From positions 6,696,001-6,760,000 of the forward strand of contig OX387184.1 of NCBI GenBank assembly GCA_947561395.2: a stretch of DNA of 64,000 nucleotides. Reading direction: 5' to 3'. The notes beneath the pieces were generated by a model. The model did no database searches and was not told the DNA's origin. It saw only the letters and a list, made by a program, of their open reading frames with translations. A program made the translations under genes and the position numbers. Of the stretch, positions 11,041-26,600 are shown in pieces. The stretch's first letter is position 1. Every line of letters begins with the position of its first letter. The DNA comes from Buxus sempervirens. Its lineage: Eukaryota > Streptophyta > Magnoliopsida > Buxales > Buxaceae.

Positions 11041-13539
11041 TCAAACCACCCTACTGAACTCACCTTATTTAACTTAACTTCTTACCCTCTCTGCTCTTTC
11101 GCAGTTACATCCCGCAAGCAGATGTTCGTATTTATATCAAAGGACTGCTTCCTGGTTAATTTGTCCTTATGCATCTTATGTCCTCTTATGAACCATTTTT
11201 TTTTCCATTCATCTCATATATGTGTTACATGATAGATGCTGGCCTACATCAAGATCTCTCACATGTCGATCTCAGGATACATTATTTTAAAACTTACACA
11301 AAACAAAGCAGATATATAGAAGGGATATCCAAAGTATCAAGCTATATACCTTGAAAAGGTATTATACATCATATATATTACATGTGCACTAGTACTATTA
11401 CTGCATGGGAAGATGGACATATGTGTGTGTACATGCATGTAGATAGGTACATACATGACTACATGCAAATCCCTGTATTTGTAAAAACTTGGGTTCTTGA
11501 ACAAACTGGTGATTAATGTCTCTCGTGGCAGAGAAAGAGAGCTAGAATGAAGTTAATGGATGGATGGATGGAATTGATGGGCATGTCATAATGGAGAGCT
11601 GGATTTGGAAGGGGATGGCAGTTTCCACTGCTGGCATGGAAAGCAACAGGAGTAATATTAATGGAAGGGAAGCGTTGGGTTTGCAAAGAGGCAAGGTTTT
11701 TAATGAAAGCAGAGAGGGAGGAGGTGAGCATGCGTCGGGGTTGGTTGACCGAGATTTGACTTGTAAGTTATTAACAGTGAAATGAGCTGGCGATGCCGAC
11801 GGATCGACGGGACCACGTGATTAGGGTTTCCTTCAATAAATACCTTTTATTTTAAAATAACTAATAGATTAAGTGTTAAAAATCAGAAATTTATGAGTCA
11901 TCGCTCAACCCCCACCAGACGTTCGTTCCTAATTAGCTCAAGAAAAGACTAGACGATGCCTCCCTTTCACTTCCTTCCTCTTCCCTACTTTGTGTTCTGT
12001 AAGCCAGCACGTGGGCACGTGGAGGGCTCCAGCGATTTGGGTCTTGCGCATCTGGGTTATTACCACACTGCCACTCTATGTCTTTACTACCGTATGGGTT
12101 AAAGCATACAGAGATTTATAATCAGATTAAATGATATGGACATGTTTGGAGTGATGATAACATTGGAACAATCTGCAAAGTCCAATGATGATAATTAAGG
12201 ATCTCAACTGATCAGTCAAAGAAACCATATTTATAGATAGCCAATCACAAGTCAAGTACATGAGCATCACACTAGCATGGGTAAGCAATGATATGTTATT
12301 GATCAAATTAGAGCTTGTAAAACATACAAAATTAAAATTTTAATGAGCATCTTAAAAATGAAAAATGACTTAATGATGGAAAGAATTACGGTGAACAAAT
12401 CAAATCAAGACTGATATTTAATATAACCCCAGGAAAAAGTCTAAGAAAAGGATGAAGCAACAACAAGTATTTAAGGCTCGGGAGAGGCCTAGTAATAAAT
12501 ATTGCTCGGAGCTCATGTTTTACGGACCTTTCTTATCCGGTGGTGCATCCAGGCTTTAAACCGCTAATAAACAAAATCCAACAAAGGGTAATGTAGTAAT
12601 TTCACATGCCCCTTAAGGCTCGGATTTGACTAATCCCAAAGAAAAAGAAGTATTATATGGTTGCTTGTTTTTACTTTGTTCCGAAGGTTAGCCGTTGTCG
12701 CCCACATTGCTTGATACTTTAACTCGAATTTGTGTGCGGCCAAATGTGTTCGCAACACGTGGCGGATTCCTATCTATCCAAAGTACGAAAGAACTTTGCA
12801 AAAGGACCAGTCAAAACACGTTGAACCACCTCGTGGGATAACGAGGATGGCTAGGTCTAGGGGTGCTGTCCTTCCCTGGTCTCCCATCTTGTCAGCAGAA
12901 TTTGGCTCCAAAGACTAAACTAAGACCGATTTCAATATTGCAGTCTGTTCAAGAAAATAGTCACACAAGTAAAGAAAATTAATTTCCATGGCCCGTTCCA
13001 CGATGCTAGATCAGAAATCAGAAGAACTCTTTTCCCTTTTTTTTGATGAAAAGAACTCTTTTCCTTGATCGCTTCTTCTGTAATGAACGATCATTTAGTC
13101 CATACCAATGATCAAGGTTGTGTTGAATTGAATACACATGCATAGGACGATTAATGTTCCCTGATATTGTACTTACAAGCAGCCCTTCCATCTTCAATGC
13201 TGCTGTTAAGCAGTTTGAATTGAATGGTAAGCCAAAACAAAATCAGCAACTTTTCCCCAGAAATACACGGATGGTTTCCATACCTTGTAGGTGCAATTTC
13301 CACATGTCCAGCTGATCGGGCAAGAATTTTCCCTTTTTTCTTTTCATATCTAAACCCCCTAAAACAGGGCTAATAACTTTAAACATGTCAGACCGAATAT
13401 TTTTTGCTATTCAATTTCTTTCGTCTTTGGGGGCCCTGTAATCGATAGAGGGGCTTAAAAACAGAAAAATAAGAGGCTTACTCTTGTTTCTATGAATAGT
13501 AAAAATAAAAAGGAAAACGGTATGGAACCACCAAAGAGT
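11041..13539. other. Intergenic region between the unknown gene's promoter and the RAD54 3' end
   Basis: About 2.5 kb. It holds the upstream region of the minus-strand gene and, at the far end, the RAD54 3' UTR. A TA-rich box lies near 11363-11375 and a TGGA repeat near 11556-11572. The 62-codon frame at 12730-12918 has no recognisable homology. No gene seen. Confidence 0.55.
11814..12021. promoter_or_regulatory. Cluster of three G-boxes upstream of the unknown-function gene
   Basis: CACGTG occurs at 11814-11819, 12008-12013 and 12016-12021. The last two are a direct CACGTGGG/CACGTGGA pair of ABRE-like type. They lie about 0.77-0.98 kb upstream of the ATG at 11040 (minus). This suggests control by ABA-, light- or bHLH-type factors, but this far from the gene the assignment is weak. 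Confidence 0.35.
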
Positions 13540-16500
13540 TCACACAAAATCATCATCATGATCTATTGAATCAACAGACAATCTCTTGAGGGGCAATTTA
13601 TTACCAAGAGAAGCATTGAACTTTGGAGGCACATGCATTTTACCTTTCGGAGATGACGTCAGTGGTTTCATGAAAGTCCTTTGCAAAAGCTTGCATATGG
13701 CAGGTGATCTGCTCATAATAGAATCTCCATTGGATGATACCGACAAGGTTGATTGTGTGAATGGCAACTTAGATTTTTGGTTCTGGATTTCCTTTATACC
13801 TGAGTGTTCTTTCCTTTGTTCCACATTCATTGCCCTTGGAGTTTTCATTGATTCAACAGGTACAAGCTTTCCATCTACCTGATTTGTGAAAGTAAATGTA
13901 ACCTGCAATAAGACTTTGCAAAATGTAAGCATTCCAGGAAGAAATCTATTAGAGGAGAATATGCCTGGAAATCCAAAAATTATCATGGACCTCATACATA
14001 ACATAAACGTGCATGACACAATGGAGTCATATTCCATAATAAAATGCATGATCTAAATGGAACACAAACATGAGTGACATGCCTTTCCTAGCTAGATTGC
14101 ATTTAATTGTCTAAAATGTATCATGTAACATGGGGTATTCCAACAATTGATGACTGAAATTAAGTTTCTCCATGCATCTCCATTTCTCATTTTTCATTTT
14201 ATGGTACCCACAATGGGAATAATGGTCTCATTACAATTAAATCATAAATTCAGGTCACCTACAGAATCAATTAACACCATCAACTGAGAAATCAATAACA
14301 GATACATGTTTGACATAAATATTGACACGTTTAAATCTAACAGCTCCAAACATGTACCGAAAATATAACTATGTACATGGAATTTGAAAACCCCATGGAT
14401 TCTTTTTTATGGCATCTGTATTTCAGAAGCAAAGGAAAATTTGCAATTGTCCAATCAGCCATGTAAAAGTAATTCTGATTGAATGAAAAAATGTTGAGGC
14501 AGGGGAAACTTAGAAAGTAACCCTGCGATTATTTTCTTATGTTCAATCATACTATTTTTTGTCTCTGCATTTCACTTCATGCAGATATTAATTCAATCAA
14601 GTACTTCATTGACTAAACAATCTCAAAGTAGTAAAACAAGGAATTGGCACTAGCGGTCGTGTAAATGAATCCCAAGTAGTAAAACAAGAGGTTTTTGGCA
14701 TGACACAGGCAAGAAATGGAAGAGGAGCTCTACTAGCTCTCAGCTTTTCGCATACCCTGTAGACTCTGCTGAAGATAAACCCACCAGTTCAAAGAGAATA
14801 CAATAAAAGCAAATATGCACATTTTCTATAATCTGATACTGATTTATTATTTCTAAAGTAGTATCAATGGCAAATAATTTATGAAGTAATTGATTAAAAA
14901 AAAGAAAGCTTATAAACCTCTCTAATAAAGGAAGTGGACATCTGAACTCAGAAATGGCAATTATCCAACCAAAGATAAAATTCTAAACAGTAACGCACCT
15001 CATCACCCGCAGAAGCTTGAAATATAGAATCAGGTACTGATGCTGAGTAAAAATGATGGCCCCAACTTCCTAAATCTTCTTCTAGAGGAGTACCCACCTG
15101 AAAAACATTGTTCAAGAAGATAACAATCAAATTCCCTATTTAAGAGAAATTTGCACTCCAGTCTATAAAAAAACTGTCATGACCTGTTTCTCCGAACATT
15201 TTAGCCTGTGCAAGCATCCTGAAATTTCTGCAAATCCACCTATATCAGAGGTATCCTTATCTGCCTGGCTAAGAGCATTTGTCAAATTGGCTCCATCTTC
15301 CTCTCTTACATTGTCAATGACATTCTCAATCTCTGTACCATATGCTTGGCAACGTGTGCAGTTCATCTTTTCATGAATTTCAGACCTATATTTTAAATGA
15401 TATGATAAAACACTTCTGCAATTATGATTTATAAATCACCATTTCCCCCATGAATAAGGAGAGTGAAATGGTAAAACAAGATTCACACAGACAAACCAAG
15501 TAGTTTGCACAAATCAATGGTTATGGCGGATAACAATATCAAAAATAATAAAACAAAAAACATCGAAGGTAAAGGATACAGCATACTAGTTTCAAATTAT
15601 CAGAACTTTATTGGGGCAAATAATGGCCCTTGAAAATCAAATTCATGGGATATGACAGTATCAAGAGGATATTATAGTCAAAAAACAACAATCAATATCA
15701 TACTTTATCTAGGCTAGTTATGCAGGGCAGGAAAAGTAATTGAGAGAAGGAAAATAATGCAGATAACATTGTTTTGCAACATGCAGCTAAGGTAGTATGT
15801 ACCAGAAATGTAAAGAATGCACTTAATCAAAAGATACTTGGTTATAACATTTTTGTAGCAATTAAGTCACCCTAAATTGTATGTGAACTTAATATGAAGT
15901 ATGTGAACCAATTCCTAAGAGTATTTTGAAAATATTGAGTCGTGAAGCTTTCATCAGAGGTCGCTTAAAATTATTTTGGAGGCCAAAATTTCCTTGCAAT
16001 ATTGTAATTAACAGTATAAAAATATTGATGTATGGTAAAGAAGGATAAAATTTACAATGGTGTCAATGCACAATGTATGGAAAAGACTTACATGCCAATT
16101 GGTTCTTAAAGCAAGTTTTGTGTGTGTGTGCATTGTTGTACAAAAAATTTAGTATAATAAAAAAAACATATATTGAATTACACTAATATCTCAAAAATTA
16201 GTCGACATCTTCATACTCTTGTATTTGAAACTTCACTGGTAGACACTGTTTATTATTCATAGTTGGTAACATGTTTCTAAAATAATATTTTCATCCACGT
16301 AAGGCAGTTGGAGTGTGGCTCATTTTTATCCAGAAAGGGTATTTGGGAATTTTCTTTAACGTATCAGCATTAAGGTTGTGATTGGGGATTGGAAATATAG
16401 GTTATAACCCTCTTCTTTTTTTTAATGGTTAATAAAAGCTTCCATTAAAAGAAATAAGATAGTAATAAGTTAGGGACAATAGTCCATGAGACAATGGACT

Positions 16501-17639
16501 AGAAAGTAAGACCAACTTACACTACCCTATTCTTCTCAACATAGTAAAATCATCTTCTCTTCCGTAGATGTAGGCTCAATGCCGAATCATGTAAAATCTG
16601 TGTGCAAGTTTTCAATCTTTCTTTTGGTTTTTGCATACTCACCACATGGTTTAATATTCAACAAAGGCCCTCCAATAATCGTTACAGCTGAAGCAAAAAG
16701 GGTCCATTATTTGAAATGAGACTATAAAGATGTTGAGAGCAGTGCATCCAAAGCAAAAAAATGAGGGACATTTTCTTTATTGAAATGTAAACGACAAACT
16801 TAGTCATTTTCTAAGCCTCATTTCAGATTCTAGTCAAAGGTCCACGTTGCAAGCTGCTTTATTTTTTGTACTTGTGACCTTAATAAGACTTTTAACAATG
16901 GAAGCCCTCTCAGAACATCTTACACCTGGCAAGTTTTGTGTTTTTGATTATCTCATTCTACCTTTTCCTTATGTCCAAAATTTCATCTTCCCAATGATTG
17001 CATTTTGCAACCTACATGAAGCATACTTGAGAGAAGACTAAGAAATTATAACAAGGAATGAAATCTGAAAAAGGCTATAGATAACAGTCAGGACCTAGCC
17101 ATGCAGTAGGCTATTAGGAGATACAGTTTTTTAGGGATGTGTTTTGAGTTGCTTTGACCCCTAACTCCCATTTAGATGGCAACGGGGAAGGTTCAAAACG
17201 GGTTTTGGTAAACCCAAACCTGCCCCTATAATGGTTCAGCCAATACAGAACAAGGCCAATCAATGTTTCCCCGATTGTGGCAAAAAAAAAAGACTTTTTA
17301 AATAGAATATATAAATTAATGATATATTAATAAAATACATGTTTTTATTCATGAAAATAATATTTTAAACGTAAAAAAAAAATTTAATACATTAAGGTCG
17401 GGGTCAAGGCAAATTGGGCTAAACTTGAACCTGCCCCTAACCCCAATTTTGGCAATACCAAACCCTAACCATTTGCCATCCCTATTCTCCGCATCTGTAA
17501 AATAAGAAATTTGCCAAGTCACTTAAGGAAATTTATTAAGTTGGAACATTTGCCTGGGTGCTTTTGGAGAGAAAGTTGGTCCCGTAGAAAACATTGTTAC
17601 TTTTCAAAAGGCAATAACCAATTTTTATCAAAATCCAAC

Positions 17640-17675
<36 letters not shown>

Positions 17676-20600
17676 AAAAAAAGCAATATTTTTCTCTTTC
17701 CATCTTAAAGATTCCCATTTAGTGGCGAAGAAGTCAGAGAAAATTCAGAGGGATGAAAAATACCACTTGGAAACAAGTGGTATCAGATCATTGGTTTGAA
17801 GCACAAGGCAACAAGGGGCCCTAGGTATCAAATCATTGGTTGAATTCAATAAGGCACTCCTGCAAAAGTTGTTATATAGATAGAGGATAAAATAGGCAGC
17901 TTTTGGCAGGGGCGATTGAGGCAAAATACAGATAATCACTAGGTGAGTGCCAGACGGCTGCTAGTCATAGATAAAAGGAGTTGGTTAGTTTATGGAAAAC
18001 AATTATATGAATTGGAGAACTGTTCTTGAGGGAGATTTCCTTTTCAGTTAGGGCAGATCTAGCATGAAAGTCTGGGGTGTGTTGAAGGGTTGCTCAAAAT
18101 CAGATTCTCAAAAATGTATATTGTGGCTCAGATTGTCGAGGCTTTAGTCAATCATTGTATGATCAGGAATCATAATGAGATTTCGTGAACGATTATCGGA
18201 AGGCCTCTTTTGACTGATAGTTAAAAACAATGGCTTCCCTCTTTGAACCCTTCAAACTGTGAGAGGAAGGGATGGTAATTGGTAGTTACTATGGATCTTG
18301 GTCTTTCTAGAGCTAAGGAAGCTTCTCAGTTAGTGCTTTCTCTTGCTTGTTTTCTAGGGAGTGTGTAATCTTTGATCCCTTTAAATTTAACTGAGAAGTA
18401 CCCATACCATCCATCATAGCCCCCTTTCATGTGGATTGCATCAACTTGTAAGATATAGTGAATCATATAATTAGTAGAAGTTGGGCCATCTTGAATAGAT
18501 GCATGATGTACAAGAGAGACAAGGAATCAGTAGCCAATTTATTGGTGCACCATAAGTTGCAAAGTTTATCTGGTCAGCTTTTCTTAGGAAGTTCAATGTT
18601 GATTGGGTGGAGTATTGTAACTTGTGGATACTTTCTATACATGCGGAAGAAGGAGAGGAAAGACTAAATATTGCATACCCTCTATATCCCCAGCAATCAG
18701 TCATGGTTACAGCTCAAACATGGCAGAAGAACTTTTTAAAGGAAAAAGACTACCAAGGAAGCATTTAGTTGGGTGTCTATTATACATGAGTTTTACATAT
18801 GTGCATGAATATTTGAATTTTGACCTTTTAGTGGTGTACACCCAAGTTCGTAAACTTTGTATTTCCATTCTTTGGGCTGGTTTTGTAAGTAAATGCATTA
18901 CTTTGAGGTCCAACACATGCCTAACACATGCAAATCACTTATTTCCTTACAACAGAATTGTGTCCCAAAAAGAATTTGTATACAATAGATAAGAATTAAA
19001 AAAAAATTCAACAATAGAAGAAATCAATTATATACTTTAGACGTGACAATTCAAGAGTTCACTTGTATCAATGCACCATAGATCTACAAGTATTCGTTTA
19101 AAACATTTTAAACTTTGATATTTGGGTGGGTACCTTCTTATAACAGAAGAAATTTTATATTAAGCAATACCTAATGTAAATCAATTAGAAATGTATGACA
19201 CACAGATACAAATACACATGTCATATCATATCAGACACAAGTACAGTGGGTACAGTGAAATATAACTTCTTAAAAAGCATTTATTCCTTGAATTGCTAGG
19301 TATTTTGATTTATAGTAAATTGGGGAAATTAACTTTTAGTGATACTTTTCAAAATAATTAAAATTCAGTCAGCAAGTTTCAAGTTTTAATTTTTAATGAA
19401 CCTTCATCAAAATAATTAATTTTTAGTGACATTTTTACTTAGGAACAAATTCTTCCAAGAATGCCTTTAAACCACTCACTCACAAAATTTATACAAGTAA
19501 TAAAATGACTTGAACAAGCATTTGAGTAACTTATACAAGTAATAAAATGACTTTTACAAGCAATAAAACGAGTGAGTGATGTAAGGGCATTTTTGGAATA
19601 ACTCCTTTGTAATAGTGAAATGTCATTAAAAATTAATTATTTTGATAAAGGTTCACTAAAAGTTAAAACTCAAAACTTTGTTGACAGAATTTTAAATATT
19701 TTGAAAAAGTATCACTAAAAATTAATTTTCCTTAGTGGATTCATAGATGTCCCCCCTCTTTAATCTTTGTGATATACATTCCACGACAGAATTATAGACT
19801 AATATCCTAATTTTCTGCGGATGTAATTTATATTCATTAAAATTGTTAGCATGTTCACAGTTATTGGAGTTAGTATATAAGTGAGATACAAAGTATCTAA
19901 AGTTTTCGAGATACCACTCTATGTAGCCAAACACAGTGGAATTGAGAATAGAAAGTCTTTGTACAGCTCTTTATAACACCTATTCTACCAAAGAGTATTC
20001 TGCTAGTTAGTATATGTTGCATGAAACAGTACAAAGTCACGGTTTATATAACTCATGCAACTTTTTCATCTCCCTAATTTAAGTTAATATTTATAGGTCA
20101 TTGGCATTTTAGTAACGCATGTTTACAGATACTTTTGACTTTCAGAAAGAGAAATTACCTTGCACTTTCATGAAATGTGAAAAGATCACGTAAATCTTCT
20201 GTTGAAAGAAAATTTCCCTGCATTGAAAATATTAAATATGCCATGTATGCAAGAGAATACATATGTATACACACACGCACACACCAAATAATTATAAGGC
20301 ACACAAAATCCAAAGACAAGAAACCTGTGCCTTATTATTATCTGTTTGCTCCTGCTGAATAACTTTCTGAAGACCTTCTTTTGACATTTGACGCTGGAAT
20401 ACCTAAAAGAAAATTAGAGTAATATATTATACATAACATCAAAAAATAGCTGTGGGGGAACTGAAGCTGCAAACATGTGCCAAAGGAAAACAGCATGTAT
20501 TACTTAAATATGTAATTCTACGTGAAGCCATATTGCAACCTTTTCCTCAATAGTTCCTGTACTCAAAAACCTATAGATATATACTCTCTTCTTCTGCCCG

Positions 20601-23600
20601 TCCCGCCAGACTCTAGCAGCAGCCTAAAATTGCAAAAGCAAGAAAATTAATGTTTTGTAAGATTCAGTCTATGAAAATAATTGGTTCCTACCTACTACAA
20701 ATAGCAAAAATGCACATCAGGAATCATTTACTTGCTTGTCATTGGCAGGATTCCAATCAGGATCGAACAGCACAAGACGATTTCCACCAATCAAATTGAG
20801 CCCACAACCACCAGCCTTGCTGCTTAAAAGAAACACAAACTCATCCTGAAAGTTTTGAAATGAGAAATATTTTATGAATGATTCATTCTTAGCACATACA
20901 TACATAAAAACATAAACAGAAAATTTGTACCTTCAAATGGTCGTTGAAACGGTTGACCAATTTTTGCCTTTTGCTTATTGATGTAGTTCCATCAAGCCTC
21001 AAGTATGGATACTTTCTTTCACGACACAACTGAGCAAAAAGGTCCAGTGTCTGATGGATAATAGCAAGGTTTAATTGGCATAGTTACAGTTTTAAACAGT
21101 GTGGCTCATGCTTAAGTGTGTTATATTGCAACATGTGAATATCTCATCAGTAGTTACACAGGTTTGTTCTTACATATTATCAAGCAATTTAAATAGGTCT
21201 CAACAACCCCATTTCTTCAAAAATTCATTCTTACAGGTTTGCATTGAAATAGAGAAATATAAACTAAAATCAATATCAACTGATTGAAAAGTATGAGATA
21301 TTAGAAGATTAAAGAAAAGATTTATTTTATCAATATATCACTAATTTAAACCAAACAACACTGTATCTCATAAGTCTGACTGGAAACCTCAAGGAAAACA
21401 TAATGTAACAACATCAACAAAACAATGCCCTTATCCCAATTAGTTGCAGTCAGCAGCATGGATCTTGTTCTGTGATTCCAATCTATTAAGACATAAGTCA
21501 GACTGCCAGTATCTGTAACATCTCCAACTCTATCCAGGCTCCTTTTAGTCATCCTGTAGTCATTTTAGATCCTTTAATATGCAGTTATGCACCTCTCATG
21601 CCCTCTCACAAACTCTTTGGGTCCACATTTACTTGCCTAAGCCATCTTAACCAACTTCTTTTTCCAATACTGAGGAAACTGCTCATAAAATTTATTTTTT
21701 CAGTTTGAGTGGAATGTAGTGACAACATAATTTTATAAGGGTGTCTCCACTTGAGCCATCTAGATCTGATTCTGCATGCAACAACCTATTTAATATCTCC
21801 GCCCCACCGCGCCCACCGCGCCCCCCCCCCCCCCTCCCAATCCCCGTGTCTCTTTTTTTTTGGGTACTGATCCAAGATGAGAAAGTGATTACCTTTAGGA
21901 ATCCCTTAGGTCTCAATGTAACAAACAACACATATGATGCCCAAAAATTATCAGTAAAACCAATTTCATCATTGTTTTATTTGGTAGGAAGACGTTAATG
22001 ATAAGTAAGGAGTGTTGAAGACATATTCTAAACTCAGTTCTACAGTATTTGCAAATGCCCCTTAATATTTTTCTCAATATAGTGAACTATAATGTTGGAT
22101 TGCAACTTACCAAAGTACTATTAAAAATAAACAATAATTTGACCTCATCAAATCCTCCAGAAATGAAAATACAGATGCCTAACTCTATTCTATTGTGTTT
22201 CAGTTGCTCAGTGGAAATTAGGCTCCAAAATAAGAAAATACTAGAAATGGATCTTTCGTAATCAGTAAGCACATAGTAAAAATTCATTTCTAAACCATGC
22301 CCTTTTCACTTAGGCTTCCAATGTAAAATGTATTCTGAAAGCCTCATAAAATTTGAAATGGCATAGATTGCAAATTCTTCCATGATTTTGAATTTCCCCA
22401 AAAGTTTCCTCTTCCAAACTAACAAACATTCTCTTATACTAATATTTTTTTTTTCAAATTTGTAAGATCTTTTACAAAAAGTTTTACTAAAACCAATTTT
22501 CCACAAATTTAGATCTTAAATGTGCAAACTATAGCACATTTTCAACCTTAATCTATGACACTACTACCACTTTTATAAAGAATAATAATACAACAAAAAT
22601 TAAAGTCTCCAATGCTAGATTACTTGATAACAGGGGAATGATAATATCAGGGACCTCAAGGTTATTGCATCATGAAAAGACAAGAAAGAAGGGAAAAGAA
22701 ATGACAAAGATAAATTTATGTATATCTAAATACCCATGACCTGTTTTACAGTCACTTATATATCCAGAGTCAAAACTTTACATTACCTGAGTATAGTTTG
22801 AAACAAGTACAATTCTGTCATCTGTTTTCTGACGCAGATGGGCAAGCAACCGAGCCAAGACATGCATTTTTCCAGATAGTTCGACCCAGACCCCATCACC
22901 ACCAGTCCATGAACCAGATCTAGCAGATCAAGATAGAGAAATCCATAAACAAGAAATATGTTATACAACACAACTAGGAGCAACTTACCTGCCAGAAAAC
23001 ATCTCAGCTGGGAAAAAGCGTATACAATCATCAAACCCTGAAGTCCCGGGGCTCCCACTTTTGATTGTATCATAAATGAGCTGAAAGACAGTTAATTACA
23101 CGTGTAGGTACACTAATTTCAGGTTGAATATGAAATGACTAGCCAAAGCAAGTTTTCAGACAAAAACTTTGCACCAAGTTCAGCGAGAAAATTCTGAAAT
23201 GGGCCAAAATTTTGATGTAAACCATATGTATTTATCTGCACATCATAGACAAAATTCTGACTAGATTGAGCCATATATACATATATTATATAAATACACA
23301 TGTAAAGAGATATAATTTATCACTAAAATGATTTAAAACTAAAAGTTCCAGCAAGATCCATATTTCAACTTTTAAGTGATAAGGGTCTCGACCAGGAGAA
23401 GCAATCACTTAAATAACATTGGGACCATAATGCAGATGCACCATAGCAAAACCATAATTACACTTCCTATTAATGTTTTAGCATGCAAGAAATTGAGGTG
23501 ACCACTCTAGTAGGTTTTTTCTTTTCCTCATTTCAACAACAAGCAGAACATATATTAGGTCCTCGTCTAAAATTCGTTAGCAAGGATCCTTTTTATTCAA

Positions 23601-26600
23601 AATCTCTTTACTAGAATTCTTCCAAATGGTATCTAATTTTGTAGAGTCAATGGAAAAATTATATAGCAAAATACCTTCCCTGTGTATATAATAAACAAGA
23701 ATCAACGTCCATAAAGAAAGAAAGGACAAGGGTCTAAACTTATTGATTTAGCTAGTGATAACAAAAACAGCATCACCTGAGGCCTCCACTGAAAGATAAA
23801 TTGAATCATCAAAACAGATACACGTTAATATGATTCAACTGTAAATACGTTCATAAAAAATAATCCCCACTGATCAGTCTTTGGATCAAATTATCATGTA
23901 AAAGTTCCTGATTTTGGTATGGACAGATATGGAGGAAAAAAAAAAGAAAAGAAAAAATGCAAGAAACCATAGTGTAGCAGGCAAAACAAATCATCTTTTG
24001 GTCAGTTCTGGACAATTAGAAGTAAGTAATTAAAAAAAAAACAGTATGTCAACAAACAAAGTGCCTCATCTGCACACTGAACTCGTCTTTTCACTCCAAG
24101 GACTTAGGTATCAAAATGGATGGCATGTTTATGGAACCATATACCTTTCATGTGTTTTGCTCTCAAATTTATGTGATGTGCAGTTTATCTTCTTTTATGA
24201 TCATTATTAATTCTTTTGTTTGTTTTTTATTTTTTGGTTGTGCTTGACTGTTTTCAACAAGATCAGCATCGTAACAGTTTCAGTTATATGTTCCAAAAGT
24301 ATAAACTTTCACCAAGATCATTAATGCCAAGCTCGAGCAAAATGGTTATAAATTTCTCCAAATTTAATAAATTTTCCTTTTTTTTCAGGGCACCAAGATC
24401 CCCCTTGAAAAAAATATTTACCTTGGCTTGAAATATTCAATACATTTTCTTCCAAAAATGTGTAAAAATGAACATCCCACACAAAAATAAATAAGTTTCC
24501 ATATTATTTAAGTGTGAAATTTTCCTTGAAAATGAAATTTGAAAACTATCCAGTGGAGGGATTGCATCAAGTTAGATTTTTCTCAGTCCATTTATGATGG
24601 ATATTGAATGGTTGTTTCAATATCAGAATGGAATTGTGGGCAAGACTCCAGTTGCTGTCAGCTTGTTGGGATTAATTACTAATACTAATGCTTGTCATTT
24701 TTTTCTTAGTTTCTTTTGCAGCATGAACTGCATATTAATTACAATGTAAATATACATTACTTAAGATCAATAGCATTATGCAGCATGTTGTCTGTGTCTT
24801 ACAACTTCAACTTCATGGATGTACTATAAAAGAGCCAATTAAAGCCTTTTCCACTACCAAAGGCAAACTAACATACTGCCATGTCCAAAACAGGATGCAA
24901 AAAAATTTTCCAATAACAGCGTTATGCATTATATCAACACATGACTACATCTGTAATGAGAATAAATGTAGGGTTCAGTAGCACAACATCCACATCAACC
25001 AAGTTTATCAATTCCAAACAAACCTATAGTGAACTGAAGCATTTCAAAACTCTGAATGAGAGATGCGACGAGTAAGCAACAAAGCAATTAGTAGTTTGTA
25101 CTTAGTATTCCTTCATTGGAATTACTAGATGTCATAGGAAAACAACTAGACTACTATAACACGATTACATTAGGGTATGTGATAGGTGCACATTTTGCTA
25201 CCTTCTGATCACTATTTATGAAAATTATAATATTAAAAAAAGTAATTGCATTGCATTTTCAACAGTGAAAAATTAGAAGAATCTCAAATATCACCTAACA
25301 TGAATTACAATATTACCATTATTTTTTCCTTTTTTAAAGGGATGAATGTGCAAAATGTTGCTTCCTAACATCCATCATTTTTAGATTTTGTCAAACTAAG
25401 AGTAGAAAAGATTCTTCATTGATTTCCAAAGGATAGATAATATAACAGTAGATTCAACAAACATATGCAAGTGACTTCCTGTTCATATTTACTACCGCAA
25501 ATCCACTTTTAAAACTTTTATTAAGTTCTCAAATTGATCCATTACAGTGCAGTTGCCTTTCTGTGCTAATATCCGGTACAAATTGATCAATTCAATGGAC
25601 AAGCAACACCTTTCTGTGCTAGTATCCAGTACATTACCTTTGGATGATTGCACAGTTTTTTAAGAGCTGTAATATAAGCCAGTATTTTTGATTGCTTTGC
25701 TTCTTCAGAGATCACTCGTTTAACCTGTATTAGTAAGAGTAGACAAAATCAGCCATTATTTATCATTTGTAATCAAAATCCGTAATTTACTAATTTAAGG
25801 AGGTAACGCAGTGAGCAAACAGAATTACAACATACATTTTTCGAGTGTATGAAATGGTTATATAGTTCTGCTTGGAGAGGAGCTAACTTGCAACAAACTA
25901 CTTCCACTATCTGCATAGGCAAACCCAGTTCAACAGTACAATGAATTGCATTTAGTTACTAAAAACTGATAGCATAACAGTTGAAACGTAGAAGAATGTG
26001 ACATTTACATAGACATTTGGCATAACAACAGCCCTAAATCAAACCCCTTTAGAACACATAAGTAACATCTAACTAAATTTCAAAGGGATAAAGAACATTT
26101 GTATATGAACTTCAATATGAACTCTTAAAAAGAACCATATCCAAAAGTCCATTGTAATGAAAAAGTTCTGTTTCTTATTTTCAAAGTCCTGTAAAAACCT
26201 CAACCACCAGTTTTTGCCACCACCCATAATTCTAATTTTCATCAACAATTAAAGAAGTCATCCCTTAAAATAAAAAAAAGGAAAAAAAATCTCTCTACTA
26301 TTTGCTTATTTTTCACTTCAAGGTGCATATTTCGAAGGGTCCATTTTGTTCAGTTGTTGGCTCATATACACTCTGTTGGTTCCGCTTTTATGTAACATAT
26401 GCATTAAGATTACCCCAGGAAATGATTGTAGTTCAACTTATAATCTTAACCTTGAAAATCTGCACATTGCTATATCTATAAAATAATGCCATTTGACAAA
26501 CCAAGCTGGTTCTTAAGCACAATCAATATGAAAAAAAAAAAACCAACAAAAATTATAAAGAACTTCATTTGCATAATAATTATAATTTATGGTTTTGATG

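Larger units (their letters stand above)
15386..20158 (-). other. RAD54 intron 18 (4.8 kb, repeat-rich)
   Basis: The largest RAD54 intron separates the SNF2 core exons from the C-terminal exons. It contains a hAT-like MITE, a 32-base C run, a LINE zinc-finger fragment and a Mutator-like MITE, listed separately. The rest is AT-rich with no exon seen. Confidence 0.8.

Noticed and set aside
12730-12918. 62-codon ORF MCAAKCVRNTWRIP...
   Set aside because: Isolated short frame with no homology in repeat-like intergenic DNA.
17511-17718. Poly-Pro / poly-Gly ORFs on the two strands
   Set aside because: Produced entirely by the C32 homopolymer.
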